Counted from the stretch's first letter, positions 24,538 through 38,822 are shown. The stretch is DNA of 64,000 nucleotides from Phycomyces blakesleeanus NRRL 1555(-) (GCF_001638985.1 NW_017265138.1:248001-312000); one strand, 5' to 3'. Program-made: numbers and translations. The notes: generated by a model not told the origin, from the letters alone.

Positions 24538-26201
24538 ATGGAAAACCTATTAACGATCAACAAAACCAAGGTTTCTTGTGAAGAAACACTTGATCTTGAT
24601 ACTCTCTTTCGAGAAAGACTAGCACCACTACTCCACAAGTTCAAAAGTAGACTCAATGATTTCGAAGATGCCCTGAGCGACGACAGTAAACGTATCCAAG
24701 ACTATACACTCGACAAAATCAAACGGACCTGTGGTATTCTGGAGACAATTGACCAAGAATGGACTCTGCGTCGCAAGCAGCACCAACAAATCCAACCCTT
24801 GCCGTTCTTGATGCAAACTCTCGAGCAGTCAATTGCCGAACTGTCTGAGAAATACAAGGAGCTAGAAGCCATCATATCCGAAGACTACTTTGATAACACT
24901 GTCGACGACACAATGGAAACCGTCATCTCGACAATCGAAGAAATCGATAGCAGAATATCGGATGCCCTGGACCGTGCTTCGGCTATGCGACACAGAGTGA
25001 ACGAGAAGATCCATGATATGGCAGACAGGGCAAGTGAGCAAATGGATTCTCTAAAGAATGCAATCGCATATGGTGCCAAGCGATTACTACACTATGAAGA
25101 ATTACCAGAGCAGTGGCAAAATAACAAGGTAATATAAATAAATGCAATTTAGGCTTTTTTTTTTGTCTCTTTCTGGCTTTCTTTTTTGTGTACCTATTTT
25201 GTGGGTGGGAAAAATACATACATAAAAGAAAAAAAGACCTAATAAAGAAACCGACTCCACTCACATCTTTTATATATATATATATATATATTTCTGGTTG
25301 CAGCACATCCACACTGGTTACAGATTCCTTTCCACTCCCGCAGACTGCTTCCACTCACTTCTCTATGTTCATAATGAAACCGGCAACATCTACACACACT
25401 TGATCGGCTTCTTCGTATTCTTTGTTCTCGGTGTTTATGAGCTGTTTTACTCCCCGTTGCTGTCGGAAGTGCCTGGTCTGGACCGGGTCGTATTTGCGAT
25501 CTTCTTTTTGGCGGCATGCAAATGCCTCATGTGCTCAACTGTCTGGCACACTCTCTCGGCCATCAACAACTACGAGACCCTGACCAAGATGGCCTGTCTG
25601 GATTATGTCGGCATCTCGGTTCTGATTTGTGCCAGCATCATACTCACAGAGTATTATGGTTTCTATTGTGAACCCATGTGGAGAAACACTTATATGGCTG
25701 GTACTGGAACTCTGGCTATGATCGGTGTAGTACTTCCATTTATGAGTTGGTTTGATCGGAAAGGTAAAGATATTCTTTATACCGTATTTTGTACATAGCT
25801 TAAAAAAGAAGAAGAAGAAAAAAATGCTTACAAATTTTGACTTTTGTTTTGTTTTGTTTTGTTTGTCTGTAGATCTGAGATGGATTCGTATCGCCTTTTT
25901 CATATTCTTGGCTTCGTCCTGTGTATTACCTGTTGCTCATCTTGTATATGAGTATGGTACAGATGAAACATTCTCATGGCTTATGCCCGTAGCAAAATCT
26001 CTGTCATGTTATGGTTTAGGTGTGGTTGTGTATGCAAACCATTTACCAGAAGCCTTCTGGCCAGGCAAATTCGACCATTTTGGACATTCTCATCAACTGT
26101 GGCACATCTTTGTCTGTGGAGGAATCTGGTATCATTACACTGCTGCTGTGGCATTTGTTGGTCATCGAGGACAATTTGGTCAATGTATTGCCAACTTTTA
26201 A
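24538..26201 (+). CDS. PAQR family (adiponectin receptor/IZH-like) membrane protein with coiled-coil N-terminus
   Basis: Three exons, 24538-25128, 25304-25763, 25873-26201; 459 residues. PAQR proteins are seven-helix membrane proteins with a buried zinc site, linked in fungi to sterol/zinc homeostasis and in animals to ceramidase-type signalling. The core shows the three signature regions: ETGNIYTH with its helix; MCSTVWH followed by CLDYVGIS (zinc His and catalytic-site Asp); and GHSHQLWH (two further zinc His). At least six hydrophobic helices are evident. The first about 195 residues are a soluble charged coiled coil, much longer than in minimal PAQRs and reminiscent of yeast Izh3. Exon 1 ends almost exactly where the membrane core begins, suggesting domain-exon correspondence. 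Confidence 0.9.
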
Positions 26202-26600
26202 AAACAAAATCAAAAGACAAAAAGAGAAAGGCAAAAATACCCACACCTCCCCTTCTATCCTTACCTCTTCCTCCTCTTACTTTACACATATTCTCTTACT
26301 ATTATTTTCTTCTTCTTCTTCTTCTTCTTCTTCTTTAATTCATTCATTCATTCCATACAAAGGAAAGATAGAGAGAGAAAGAAACTTGTCTCACTCTTGT
26401 TCATACTAGACATCATTAAAAATAATTCTTATTTCTTTATAATACAATATAATAAAAATATAATACACACGCAGAAAAACTCATATATACAAATGTGAGT
26501 GTGTATAATCAACCCATCAACCTATCAACCTATCGACCTATCAGTCGATCAAATTGATCAACAATTCTGATTAGCATTTTTATATTTTTGTATATTTTAT
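26202..26600. other. convergent spacer
   Basis: Tail-to-tail spacer between PAQR and bromodomain genes, with a CTT run (about 26307-26335) and a CCTATCAA repeat near 26515-26550. No gene seen. Confidence 0.5.
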
Positions 26601-28434
26601 TTATGATGTGTCCATTGAGATAATTGAAGATAAATCTCCAGCCAGGGTAATAGTGGGAAGAATGGAAGGAACGTCCACTGTACCAAACTCCGTCTCTACA
26701 CACCCGGCCGGTTCACCTCTGCCATGGCGTACGTGTGCATCACCTAATAACACTTGTCTCACCACATCCCATGCACCTCTGGTCAAGAAACGGGCCTTTT
26801 CTTCGGTCTGTTCCTTGAGTTCATCCATCGTCTCAACAAAATCCCACATACTACGCATATACGCCTCGCCTCGGTCATCTCCATAAAGCGGGTAAATGTA
26901 AAACGCGTCCTGGGCTGTGTAGAATCCACCCGGTGTTTGTTCCCCCAGGGTAGCCAATGGCCCATAGTCTGTGAACACAGCTGGTCGGCTAGAGCTCTTT
27001 GAATCCGCGCTGTCTTCAGAGCACAATGTCCGATTGTAGAATGCAGAAGGCAACGATTGGGGACTGATCGTACTTAGACGAGGGGGATCAAATGCCAGTG
27101 GACTTGATAGAGCCAACAGATCCGACACAAGACCAGCTTGAAAGATATCATTTTTTATATATGTTTTTTTTAGGGTTGTTATCCAATCATTATTAAAGAT
27201 GATTCATTTAAAGAAAGAATGAATGAAAGAAAGAAAAAAAGCCTCGATTTTATTCAAAGAAAAATAAAGATCTTATTAATTTTATATTCTTACCTCCACT
27301 GGCTGATTGAAGGGAACCATCAGGCCCATATATGCAGGTGTCTGCCACCTTCTTCTTCTTCTTCTTCTTTTTTGTCGCAAGTACGGGTGGATTGGACATC
27401 ACAAAATCCATCTGCTGTTCCATACTTGAGCTGTACATGCTTATAGAACCCATTCGACTATCTCTCTGAGGACTATTAGCCAGCGATTCTTTATCGACCA
27501 CAACCAACTCTTCATCCTCTTGCTCCTCAACAATCTGTAGGGTTTCATCTCCGTCGACATCCTCCTTTTCTTCATAGACAATCACAGCTGCCGCACGTTC
27601 AAATGCCTTTTCGCCATACATTTCCAATCGATCGGCGCTACGCCAATAGATCGTATTCGGTGCATTGTATGTTTTTGCATTGCGTACGATCATCTTAAAA
27701 TCATGGAGGATGTCGTCAAGGTGCTGATAATAGTCTCGTTCCAGGCGCTCTTTCATCGTTGTAAAATCCATAGGATGACGAATCACAAGAGCGTAGTCTG
27801 GAATCACACCCATATCAACCGGTGTCAAGAAAAATCCATATGCATCCTTTCTATACAAACACACACACACACACAAAGAATGATTTATTATGGCTCATAA
27901 TATTAAAGAAATAAAGAAAGAAAGAAAGAGATAAAGAAAGTCAACTTTTTATTTTTATTTTCTTTTTACTTACTTTATCAAACTTTCCAGGAGCCGAGAA
28001 CCGACGCTTTTGAGATCTTTTTTGGCGGCCTCCCAAACACGGACAGGTTGACGAGCTAGCAGTTTCTTGTTCTTTGGAGGTCGGCCACGTTTCTTTAATA
28101 CAACCTCTTGCGCTGATTGAGGTTTCTGAGTCTGCTGCTTTGATGACTTGAGAGACTTTTTGGATTTTAACAAGGGTTCTTCTTTAATCTTGGTTGCGAC
28201 TTTTTCTTGATCATCAGATGTCGTTGCATCGTTAGATAAAGGTTCCGGTCCGTGTCGTTTATTCGGCTTTTTATTGGCTCGTTTGGATTCCCGGTGCCTC
28301 TTTCTCTTCAATTGATGATTAGGATCCGTCGGTAGTTTCAAGCGTAACTTTAGTTTGATGCGGGGTGGAATTGTGGATGAGGAAGATGAGGAGTTGGGTT
28401 GACTGGTCAGGTTGTTAGTTGGAGGTCCTGTCAT
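26601..28434 (-). CDS. bromodomain protein (BRD7/BRD9-like)
   Basis: Three exons on the minus strand, 28434-27974, 27850-27294, 27136-26601; 517 residues. The N-terminal third is Lys/Arg-rich with an AT-hook-like KKRGRPPKNKK (about 113-123). The bromodomain spans about 138-235: the ZA loop reads PVDMGVIPDYALVIRHPMDF, and the acetyl-lysine-binding Asn is in YNAPNT. The rest is acidic then Ser/Pro-rich, with an amphipathic region near the C-terminus (MWDFVETMDELKEQTEEKA). AT-hook plus single bromodomain resembles BRD7/BRD9, subunits of SWI/SNF-type remodellers, so a nuclear chromatin-reader role is likely. Assignment to a named complex is inference. Confidence 0.85.
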
Positions 28435-28750
28435 TTAAAATAATTAAGTAGATATATAGAATCAAAAGAAAGAAAGAAAGAAAGAAAGAAAAGGGAAGAA
28501 AAGGAAAGGTGTACAAATAATAGATAGAAAGATAGATAATGATGATGGTGATATCTTTGGTGACGAAGAACAACCCAAAAAAGAAAATGGAATATAAAGT
28601 AATGTGCCTTTTTATTATTATTATTATTATTTCCTTTGGTCACACAAATAAACAAGCAAGTTTATATTCAACTCTATCAAATGTACATATAACCTTATTC
28701 ATTTATTTATTCTTGCTGTACTTTTAGCAAGTCAAATGCGTATGAAAAGC
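28435..28750. other. short spacer
   Basis: Region between the bromodomain gene start and the RIM15-like stop codon, both on the minus strand. It has GAAA repeats (28465-28492) and an ATT run (28614-28631). No gene seen. Confidence 0.5.
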
Positions 28751-28968
28751 TCAGTTCTTTTCTACAGTATCACAGAATTTGCTGACTCTCTGTAGGATGA
28801 TATCTTTCGTCATCGGTTTGCTCACAATGTCATCAAACGCACCGGCCAACTGCACCGTGCGTTCGTAAGCAGTTACTGCAATTATTGGAGTTTCTCGGTT
28901 GACATTGTTGGTCGATTTTATCATTCTTGCCGCAGTTTCTCCATCAACTACAATCCAAAAGATTAAAA

Positions 28969-29025
<57 letters not shown>

Positions 29026-32000
29026 TACTATCATTTTGTAACTTACTAATTGGCATCCTAATATCCATGAAAATCATATCAAACCGCACATCACTCATTG
29101 CACATCGGATAGCCTGAGCTCCATTTCTTACTATTACACAGCGGCAGTGAAGCATTTCAAGAATGGTCTCGAGAATCTTACAACTAATCGGATTGTCGTC
29201 AGCAACAAGGCAATCCAAACGCCTAGCACAGGGTGTCTCTGGTTTAGATGGTGGTGTATCCAGTCTGATCTGGGACTGAGTCTGTAACTGAGCACCATCA
29301 AGACTCAGATGCATAGACGATGGTTTATGTGTGTGTGGAGGAGGTTCGATGTCTTTGCCTGGACTTACTGTCAGAGAAAGTGTGGCACTAGTAGACGTTC
29401 CAGAAGGAGAGACACCAAAAACAGAAGCAGAAGCAGAAGCAGAAGCAGAGGCAGAGGCAGAGGCAGAGGCAGAGGCAGCCGCAGCCGCAGCTACATTTGC
29501 AGTGGCAGTGGCCATCAATTGTGTATGCCCACGGTCTCCAGGAAGAGATGCAGATCTCGTACGAAGAAGCTTTGGCGGACTGCATTCTCCGGGAGTATGT
29601 AGTTCAGGGCGCGGACTACTCGAGGATGCTGTGGGCTCAACCAACCGTTTAGAGTGTACTAAACCTGATCCTGATCCTGATGCTGCTAATGATCCTGGTG
29701 CTGACGCTGACACTAGCGCGACTGCAGGTGATCCTCCACTTGATTTTGACGCAATTGAGAACGATGAAGGGCTAGGGGGAGTGCCTGGAAGTGACGAGAA
29801 TGATGGACTATGGTGCACATGGCGACTCTCAGGCGTGTCAAGAATACTGCTGCGCTGTTTTCGAGAAATGGCAGGCAAAGACCGGCAGTGGGCATGTCCA
29901 TTCGTACCATCGTGGCCTTGAGGTTCGATACCTGAAATGGCCGCTGCCGCTGCACCTGCAGCGGTGATACTGTCGTGTCTGATTCTACGAATCGCATCTT
30001 CATTGGCCCTCTCAAGAACCGGAAGATTCTTGAATGTAAATGTACCAAAGTCTGCATTCCCTTCCTCCTCCTCAGCCTTGGATTTCTTGGCTTCATCCGT
30101 GGTAGAGTCACTAATGTGGTCTGGGTTTTGTTCGTTGATTATTGCATTTGCTAGCTCAACCTGTGCTTTGGCTGTACTATCTAGCGTTGGCAACATTGCT
30201 GGTGCCGACAGGACTTGTGGTAGCTTTTGCTGAAGGTCGTCGTGGCTCTCGTTGTCATGGTTATTGTTGGTCACCTCAACTTTGTCTTCTTTTAATTTAG
30301 TTTCCAACATTGCTTCCGATTTGATTTTATTTGATACCATCTCAGCTGTTGTTACATCATCTGGCTCATTGGGTTGCATGGTTGCTCCTCGGCTATCAAA
30401 ATAATCGGTGTCTTCCATGTCAGCAGGCTGGGGGACAAATGCAGGAGATTCGACTAAAAGCATGTCCCAATCGAGACCCTGGAAAAAGGGATGCTTCTTA
30501 ACTTCCTGGGCTCCATTGAATCCAAGCCGTTTGGTAGGATCAATAGTCATCAGGCGCTCCATAAAATCGCGTGCTTCTGGAGACACCTCAACTTCATCTT
30601 CATGCCAATCAATCCGTCTCGACAATATATTTTCAAAGACTTTATCAGGCGTGTCGGCGTGAAATGGAGGATAGCCATACAGAAACTCGTAACATATCAC
30701 TCCCAGTGCCCACTATAGAATTAATGATACATTTAAGTTTTTTGTTGTTTGTTTGTTTAAATAGAAAAAAAAAACGTTATATAGTAATTAATTAACTTCT
30801 TTACAAACAAACATTTATTTATATATAAAAAATAAAGAAACTTACCCAGTCAACCATTGAATCCTGACCTGTACCCAAAATACTCTCTGGTGCAAGATAA
30901 TCTGGTGTGCCCACAGCATGTTTGTTTTTACCTCCACGAGCCTTTGGCGAGCTACAATGTATGAAACCAGTAGCTCCTGCTGCCAGTGATGACGACGCAG
31001 CCGCTGCAGTTGCAGGAGACACATGAGAAGACGCTGCAGTTGCTGCAAGTGCGCTAGCCACGGCTGCATCAAGATTGCTGGTACTATCTCGGACCGGTCG
31101 CGGTGCTGCTACAGGTGACATGCTTCCAGGAGAGATACTGGGCAGAGAGGTGTAAAGTTCTGCAGTAATCTTTGGAGTTTCACTACCACTACATTCTCCC
31201 GAAACGGCACTCGTGGTCGAAGAACGACGGGTACGATCAAATAGGTGACTAAAGTATGTGTGACGATAGGTACCTCCTGTCTGGACAGCCGAGTGTTTTG
31301 GCGAGTGGGGTGGAGTTCCTGATCTAGAAGGAGCAGGAGATGTAGGTAATACGGCCTCTTGATCGTAAGAGCCGGTGCTCAACTCATCACGCACACGACG
31401 ATCCAAGAAACCAATACGGGACAAACCAAAATCTGTCAACTTTAGATGACCGTTATGATCAATCAAAAGGTTGTCTGGCTTCAGATCTCTAGATAATAAG
31501 AAATTGTCAATTATTATTCATAAATGTGCATGCATTTTTTTTGTTTTGTTTTTGTTTTATCTCTTACCTGTGAATTACGTTCTTTGTTTGTAAGTATTCA
31601 AGGCCAAGAGTGACCTCTGCTAGATAATTGCGAGCCCAATCTTCAGGCAGACTCCCCATAGCTTTTATCAATGCCGAACAGTCGCCACCATTTAAGTACT
31701 CAAGCACCAGATACAGATAGTCTTTTGATTGAAATGTGTAATACAATTTGGTAACAAATGGACTGTCTGATTGGGTCATCAGGATCATTCGTTCAGCCTT
31801 GACATTTGTAACCTGATTCTTGGCAATCATGTCCGACTTTTTCAAAAACTTGATTGCATAATAATCACCCGTAGTCCGTTTCTTGGCAAGAAACACGGAC
31901 CCGAATGCACCTTTACTGATAGGTTTGATGATATCAAAATCCTTGATACTAGGCGGCATTGGTCGTGACGGAATAGGGGCCTGCAGCGGTGACGACGGTG

Positions 32001-32209
32001 ATTTTCCCATCGTTGCTTCATGCCCAATGCTGCTTTCGGGATGGTTAGGCGTGCTCTTTCCAGAGAGAGAAGGAGTACCGTGTCGACTGTGTTCCTTTCT
32101 TGGCTTGAGTCCAGGGGAAGCTATTGGCGTATCAATCACCTGCATGTCTACGATTGGAGTAGACAAGCCTTGCTGTTGCTGTTGTTGCTGTTGCTGCTGT
32201 TGCTGCTGT

Positions 32210-32247
<38 letters not shown>

Positions 32248-35200
32248 TTGCTGGTCGGCACCCATTCTCTTGCGAAGCCGGGAAATCTTTGCCATTCCTC
32301 GCTTAGCCTTCCATGACTTGAATCGACTTAATAATGTCTTTTTGGGATGATTGGATTCTTCTTCTATAGTCAGGATACCGTTGTTCGTATTAATATTGTT
32401 GCTGTTGTTGTTGCTATTCAAATCGGTTGGGTTATGAGTTTCATTGTATTCATCACCATTTGAATGATATCCAGAATTGGTTGTGTCATCAGCAGTTCTA
32501 GATGTTTCAAGTGGAACAAACTCTGTCCAGTCATCATCTTGCTGCATAGAACGTTGGAAATCGGCACGTGCACGCTCATTGTACTCTAGACGATCCCGCA
32601 TTCGGTTCACAGCTTCAACTTTGTTGCGTGCAACCTCTTCAACATCTCGGATTAAGGTTGTTACTTCAGGGTCATCGGCCACAGGCGGGCGCCAATACAT
32701 GATCTGAACCATCTTGTCTTTCGACCGAGGCGACTCGAGTGACCGTATGGATCGCTCCTTATCCAGACTTTCTTCGTCCGACTGCCGGTCTGCGTCGTCA
32801 TCTACACTGCCTGGGGTTGAGATACTCAGGCCAGTGTCTACGATTGACAAAAGGTCCTCGTAGACTTCGATTTCTGCCTTTTTAGACTCGATTGGCGTAG
32901 CACTTTCTTCAAGAGGAAAGTCAGTTCCAAATATAGTGTGCTGAGTCTTTGGTATGGTTTTGTCGGCTTTATCTTCAACTGATTCAGGCGGCAACTGTGA
33001 TAGTTCAAGTACGTCTGATTTGGCTTGCTCAAGTAATTCATGAATGTGGTGCTTGAGTTCTCTAAGATTATCATTGCACAATGTGACGTCCATCTCTGAC
33101 TGGTGGATTTCAACACATAGCTCTGAATGTTGCTCAAAAAATGCCGACACAACCCAACGCTCACACACATTACACAACACAGGTGGTAAAGACATGATTG
33201 TGGCGGGTGAGTGGGGTGGGTTCCAAACCTCGGTTTGGCCCTCTGTAGATTTGTAGCTAATGTCAGATTCCGAGTCTGAAGACGAACTGTGTTCTGGAGC
33301 AAATGGAACCTCAATAGCTGGTTCTGACATTGAACGACTTCTAACAATACTCGTGTGGTCTTTGATAATTTGTTGTCTATTCCGTTCTTCTTCGTTTTCT
33401 TCTCCGTCTTGATGTTGTTGCTGTTGCTGTTGCTGTTGTTGCTGCTGAAACTGTTGGAACGTTTCAAAGGCAGAACGCGAAAGAGGTTCAACTATTGACC
33501 ATCGCCGTTTGTTGACAGGTTTCATAACCCACATAGTATGGCTAGGTTCACCCGTCACCCGATTGTACATCAGCATCCCCTTGCCTTCCATCTCAATGGG
33601 CGATCCGTCTGAACGAGCCACATGGAACCGCACTTCTACCGTACGAGAATCATCTAATAGAAGCTCGTTTGTGGCCACAGAAAATACATTGACATCTTCT
33701 CCTGCCAGCAGACGAGAGACATTTTTACCCATAAAAGAGTTTGTGTCGGTACTAAGGAAAGGATAAGACACAAGAGTTTCCATAATTTAATAAAGAAGAA
33801 AAAGGATAAGTCAAAGGGGAATAATAATAAAAAGACAATAGGAACAAAGAGGACAACAACAACAAAAAAGATGTATAAAGAGACTTACCCTATCACATCA
33901 AACCAAACTGGACTCACATACTGAACCGAGGTGGTGGCAAGGCTTAGTTCCATAATAATTGTACTGTTTTGACTCTTCTCAGCCATCTGCTGTAACTGTA
34001 GCCGGTCGCTCGGATCCATGCTATCCAAGGCTCGGCTAGTACGACGCGAAATGTTATCCGATCCACTTGGGGTATTTGGTGTCTGATCAAGCGGGCTAAT
34101 TGATTCAATTGGTTCACTAGTGTCTCGTCTCGAGTGTGCATCTTTAGTTGTCAAAGATTCAACGTCAGTGGTGTCTCCATCTGTAGAGGGTTCCGGGGCT
34201 GCTGTCAAAGATGGAACCCGATGTCCCCATGAAGCAGACCAAAATCCACGCTCGGCTTCCCACCATTCTACTACACGATTAAATGCAGCCACACCCAGAA
34301 GTAATTTGACATAATACTCTCTACACGGCCACTTTGTATGCTCATCCCATTTACGACCTACATCCTGAATACGAGAAACCATCTCGGCACACATCCCAGA
34401 ATTCTCTAGCATTACATCCAGTGGGGTATCCATAACATTTTGAGCAAGTGATATGAGGTCTTGAAGAGTAAGGATGAAGGGAGTTGGTAGGTACGAGTCT
34501 TCAGAAATAAGGGTCACCATTGAGGTTACAGGTGGTGTAGGATGATGGACGTTTTTTGTGACATGCTCTTCTTGCTCTTCGATATCGTCCAAGTCTAATA
34601 ATCTATTACGACCTCTGGGTATTGGGCTTTTCGGGGAAGGGTTGATAATAATAGCTGTCGATAATTGAGGTTTGTCAATTTTTGACTATGCATTATTCTG
34701 GTTTAAGGGTTTATACTTACGATTATGATTTCCATTATCATTGTCTCTTTTTTTACACTCTATGACTTGTCTATTTTCTTCATTCCCACTATCATCATTC
34801 CCATTGTAGCTGTATTCATCGTCGTTACCGTCACGGTCGCCGACTTTTGGGTTATTGTTACTGTTGTTGTTGCTGTGATTGTCATCCTCATCGTCGTCCT
34901 CATCCTCATCGTCGTCATCTTCACTACTTATAGTTTCTACGCCTTGTTCGAGTATCTCATCCATATCTTCAACATATTGCAGGCCTCGTTCCACATATTC
35001 ATTCAAGCCATCAATGATAGTTCGTAATTCTGCATCGCACGCTTCTTTGGCGTACTGAAGGCGTGATTTGATAGTGTGTTGGATACGCAGGGTACTGTCA
35101 TCCGGCTCCACTGCAGAGGCTCCAAATATATGTCCCAACTGACCGTATGTGCCCATACGACTATAAGTATTATCAAAGCGATAACCAATTCGGTTTGAAC

Positions 35201-38200
35201 TTTGTTGAAGTGCGCCCGGGTAGGTCATTGTATGATTATTAGCCTCCTCTTCCTCTTCCTTTTCTTCTTTTTGTATCTGTTTTTGTCTATTTCTCTGTTC
35301 TTGTCCCTCTGTCTCTGTTTCGGCCTCTTTTTCCTTCTCCTTGTCTTGTTCACTATGATTCTCTCTGCCATCCTCAAATACCTCACGCTTGATATTTTTT
35401 GAGTTGTGGTGTGGATGTACAGATGGACTCTTCTCTTTCGGTTTACCGTCTCCAATCACTTCTTCTTCCTCTTCTGGGTGAGATTCCAGTATCTCATCAG
35501 ATCGATAGGGTTTCTGAAACGGAAGTGAGGGTTTAGTGGCAGAAGAGTCGGCAAATGGAAGGCGGCGTGGCCATGTTGCGGTAGGGTGTGCTGTCTGGGG
35601 AGTTTCTACAGGTGGACTAGTGCGGTATGTACACGACGAGCACAAGTCGTTGAGGTCGAGTGACAAGTGGTGTCTATGACCCTTGCGCTCTCGTTCTGAG
35701 GCTATCAATTGTTGTCTATCCCTCTGGAGATTTTTTTGTGCAAGTGCCCATCCATCCAGGGTTTGATTGGTGCTTGTGCTTGTGTTTGTGTCTGTGTCTG
35801 TGTTTTTGTTGCCAGAAGATGGATGAGAGTGGGTTTCGGTATAGTGCTCGACGTTTGTCTTGACACTATCCCACCAGCGCGAGACAACCTTGTTCAACAT
35901 GGTTGAGTTTGGTGTAGAGGACGACTCTGTATCAGAGGTACGTTTTGATGTTGATGGTCTGCTACTACTACTACTACTACTGCTGCTGCTGTTATTTTTG
36001 TTGTTGTTGTTGTTGTTGTTGTTGTTGATAGCATTGTCATACTGTTTTGAGCGGCGTCTAATCTCTGTAGACTTGACAATGCGATACTCCTCGAGCCAAT
36101 CAACCCAGGGTACCTCATTCACGACATCAAATGGGTCAACTGTTGAAGATGAGGCCTCGTTGTTGCCTGGGTGACCAAAGGAACGGCTTTCTTCATGGGT
36201 TGTTACCAGGATGGTAGGCATCGAAGACTGGCTGGTGGGAGGGTAGCGGGTGATGCGAGTCGGTTGGCGTTGGGTAGCAATAGATGCATCCATAGAAGCA
36301 CGTTTTGGTTGACTAGGACGTTCATTACCTTCGATACGAAGAGAGCACCAGCGCTTAAGTTTTGCTGATCTTGACATGAAGAGCTTTTTGGCATAGTCTT
36401 GGTTTTCGTGATGGTCCGAAAGGAACTGTGGTTTACCAAAGTCTTCTTCATAGTATAAATCACTAGCTGTATCTGGACTGGCTACAAAAATTAAAAATAA
36501 AAAAAAGAAAAAAAAACCAAAAGAAAAAAAAATCGAGTCAGCTAATGCAATACAATAGATATAGATATATAAATGTATATTTGAAATTTTGATGTTGTTG
36601 CTTTGTTCATTAAAGTAAAGAATAGATTTAAATAAGAATAATAGTAATAATAGTAATAAATAAATATCAGTAAGCTACATTTTTCATTGGTCTTGCCAAA
36701 GTAGTCAGATCCAGACCAGAAATTATTACGGGTTGCAGGTTCGGTTGATCTTGTCTCACTAGATTCAAAAGATCGTGGTGTTGATGTTGTGGACTCGCCA
36801 GGGCGAGACGAATTTAGTAACAGAGCAGGGTAAAGGGGGGACTTGAGTCCGGGCAAGTTTTCGAGCCCGCGATTCTCATTTGTTTCAAACGAGTCTCTTC
36901 TTTGGGTGTCTAATCCCATTCCATCTTCGAGATCGATCTCGACCACATCCTTATCAGCTTCGGGTAAAAAAGGTGTTTCGGGCGTAGCAAAAGAGCGGCG
37001 ATCTTTATCACGCGCTTTGCGCTTACTAGAAAACTGTCGTCGGAGAAGAGATTGTAGTGGGGTCTGATAAGCAATTATGTTATTGTTGTTATTCGTTGTA
37101 ATGTTGTTGATAGTATTTGTGGTATTGGCAGTAGTGGTAATAGGTGTGTTGGGTGTATTTGTGGAGCTGTTACTGTTGGATAAAAGAGGGTTATTGATCA
37201 GAGATCGCGAAGAAGAAGAAATGGCAGGCGATGAAGCTGAAGCTGAAGAATAAAGATCAACAGGTGGACTGTCGATTACAGGATTTGGTGCATTTCCGCT
37301 CACGATACTCGCAAGTTCTGAACTAGGAATATTGCGAAGCATACTCATTGATGATCTCCGGCGAGTCTTTTGCGAGCTGTGGGATGTTGTGCTTGTGGAG
37401 GCAATGGAATGGGGGATCAAAGGTGAAGAGGAAGCAGAGCAAGGTTCATACTTTAATACAGATTTGCCTACATATTTAAAGAATCAGTATTGTTTGTGCT
37501 TGTGTGCGTTTTGAATATATATATATATATTGCCCTCAATAAAAAAAATCCCTACCTTTTTCGAGAGGGTATTGTAATGGACTGCCGGACAACGGTGACT
37601 GAAACATGCGTGGTGACGAAGCAGGCGAATAGTATTCGTCTGTGGTCATACTTGAATCAGACACAACTGAAGATATTGAAGATGCCCGTTCATGATAAGA
37701 TGTGTGCTTGCTGCTGCTATTTGCAGTTGCGGTCCTACTGCTTCCCAAAGAAATTGACGATTTTTTGTGAGAGCCGATGTTGTTGCCTGTCATTTCCTCC
37801 ATATCTGCTGCGTTTCCATCCGTGTTTATAGTTGTGGGTGTGGATGTTGATGTGGAGTTTGAGCCAATTGAGGTTGTAGGCATTTCTTTGGCGTCGGCTT
37901 GTTGAAGGCTGCGAAGATCTCTAAACCTCGCAAGATTTGCTTTGAAAGTATTGTAATTTGTGGTATTCATCATAGGTGAGTTGTTTGTTGTAGGATTTGG
38001 GGTGGAATTGGCAGAACTTGTAGCTGTTTGGTTGTCTTGCTGGTAGGCTTGGAAGTGTTTAGCAGAGGGGCCGAGGCTTAGGCTGCTCAAAGAAGGAGAG
38101 GCTAGGGGTGTATCGGCAATTGAGCTGTTGCGACCCTTTGGAATTCGCATACTGTCTGGTGTGCTTGGGGTACTGTCGTGGGAGTGGTGTGGAAGGGGAG

Positions 38201-38822
38201 TTGAGGTCGAAGAGGCGTCGATCCAACTAGCTCGTTTCGACTTGACCATGTACTTTCCGCCACTTCCTGCTGGCGGACTAGCGTATCTGGGTGAGAATGA
38301 TGCCTGTCCCAATGCAGGTGTTGAAAAGTGGTGTTGTGGAGAGATTGTGTCAAATTCAGATCCAGGGCTGCCATAATCCATGTCACTCAGATACGATCGT
38401 CGATGCTGTGCGTGAGAATCTATGTGTGCCTCGGTTGGTGATGCGTGACTTGAATGAATGCCAATTGGAAACACGGGTGTTGCTTGGTGGGTACTTGCAG
38501 GTCTCGAGCGAGTAGGGAATGTTGTAGTTGTAGTTGTAGTTTGTTCGAAATTATCGTCGCATGATTCCAATGAAGATCTGCTTGTCCGTCGTTTGAGTAA
38601 CAAAGGGTGAGGTATTGGTACACTGCGTAGTTTAGACGGAGAAGGATTGGCGATTTCTGCAGATGTGGTAATGGCACTGAGAGTGACATCCGCTGTGCGC
38701 GATTGGCTAGAAGGAAAGGCTGGCCGGGAAGATGAGGGTTGTGAAGGGTTGGGATGGTCTGATTGGGGTGAATCGCCGTCTAGACGATTCTTCATGCTAT
38801 GAGGAGGAAATGAAGTATCCAT
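28751..38822 (-). CDS. RIM15: RIM15/Greatwall-type PAS-kinase with response-regulator domain
   Basis: Eight exons on the minus strand: 38822-37556, 37467-36679, 36481-34721, 34654-33889, 33751-31568, 31488-30846, 30712-29047, 28947-28751; about 3,090 residues, much longer than the roughly 1,770 of yeast Rim15. Order: long Ser/Thr/Asn-rich N-terminus; PAS domain about 1500-1620; C2HC zinc finger (CNVCERW...HSELC) near 1720; 28-Gln tract; AGC kinase from about 2130 with GAFGSV, AIKFLKK, RDLKPDN and DFG, then a roughly 150-residue insert before APE typical of Greatwall; receiver domain at about 2955-3085 with ADDNP, phosphoacceptor Asp in MDIRMP, VTAYE and SKP all intact. Such kinases promote quiescence downstream of TOR/PKA. 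The start could instead be the ATG at 38900. Confidence 0.92.
28967..29024. repeat. (ATT)n microsatellite in RIM15 last intron
   Basis: About 18 perfect ATT units inside the 99-nt intron 28948-29046, filling most of it. Confidence 0.9.
32170..32253 (-). repeat. 28-codon polyglutamine tract in RIM15-like kinase
   Basis: Mixed CAG/CAA codons between the coiled, Arg-rich segment and the kinase domain. A shorter Gln run lies near 33415-33450. Confidence 0.9.

Noticed and set aside
29331..29921. Ala/Glu-rich ORF antisense to the kinase gene
   Set aside because: It follows the hexamer repeat encoding Ala-Ser on the true strand and has no independent support.
31883..32350. Cys-rich or Leu-rich ORFs antisense to the Gln tract of the kinase
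   Set aside because: Poly-Cys and poly-Leu are just other-frame readings of the CAG/CAA run.
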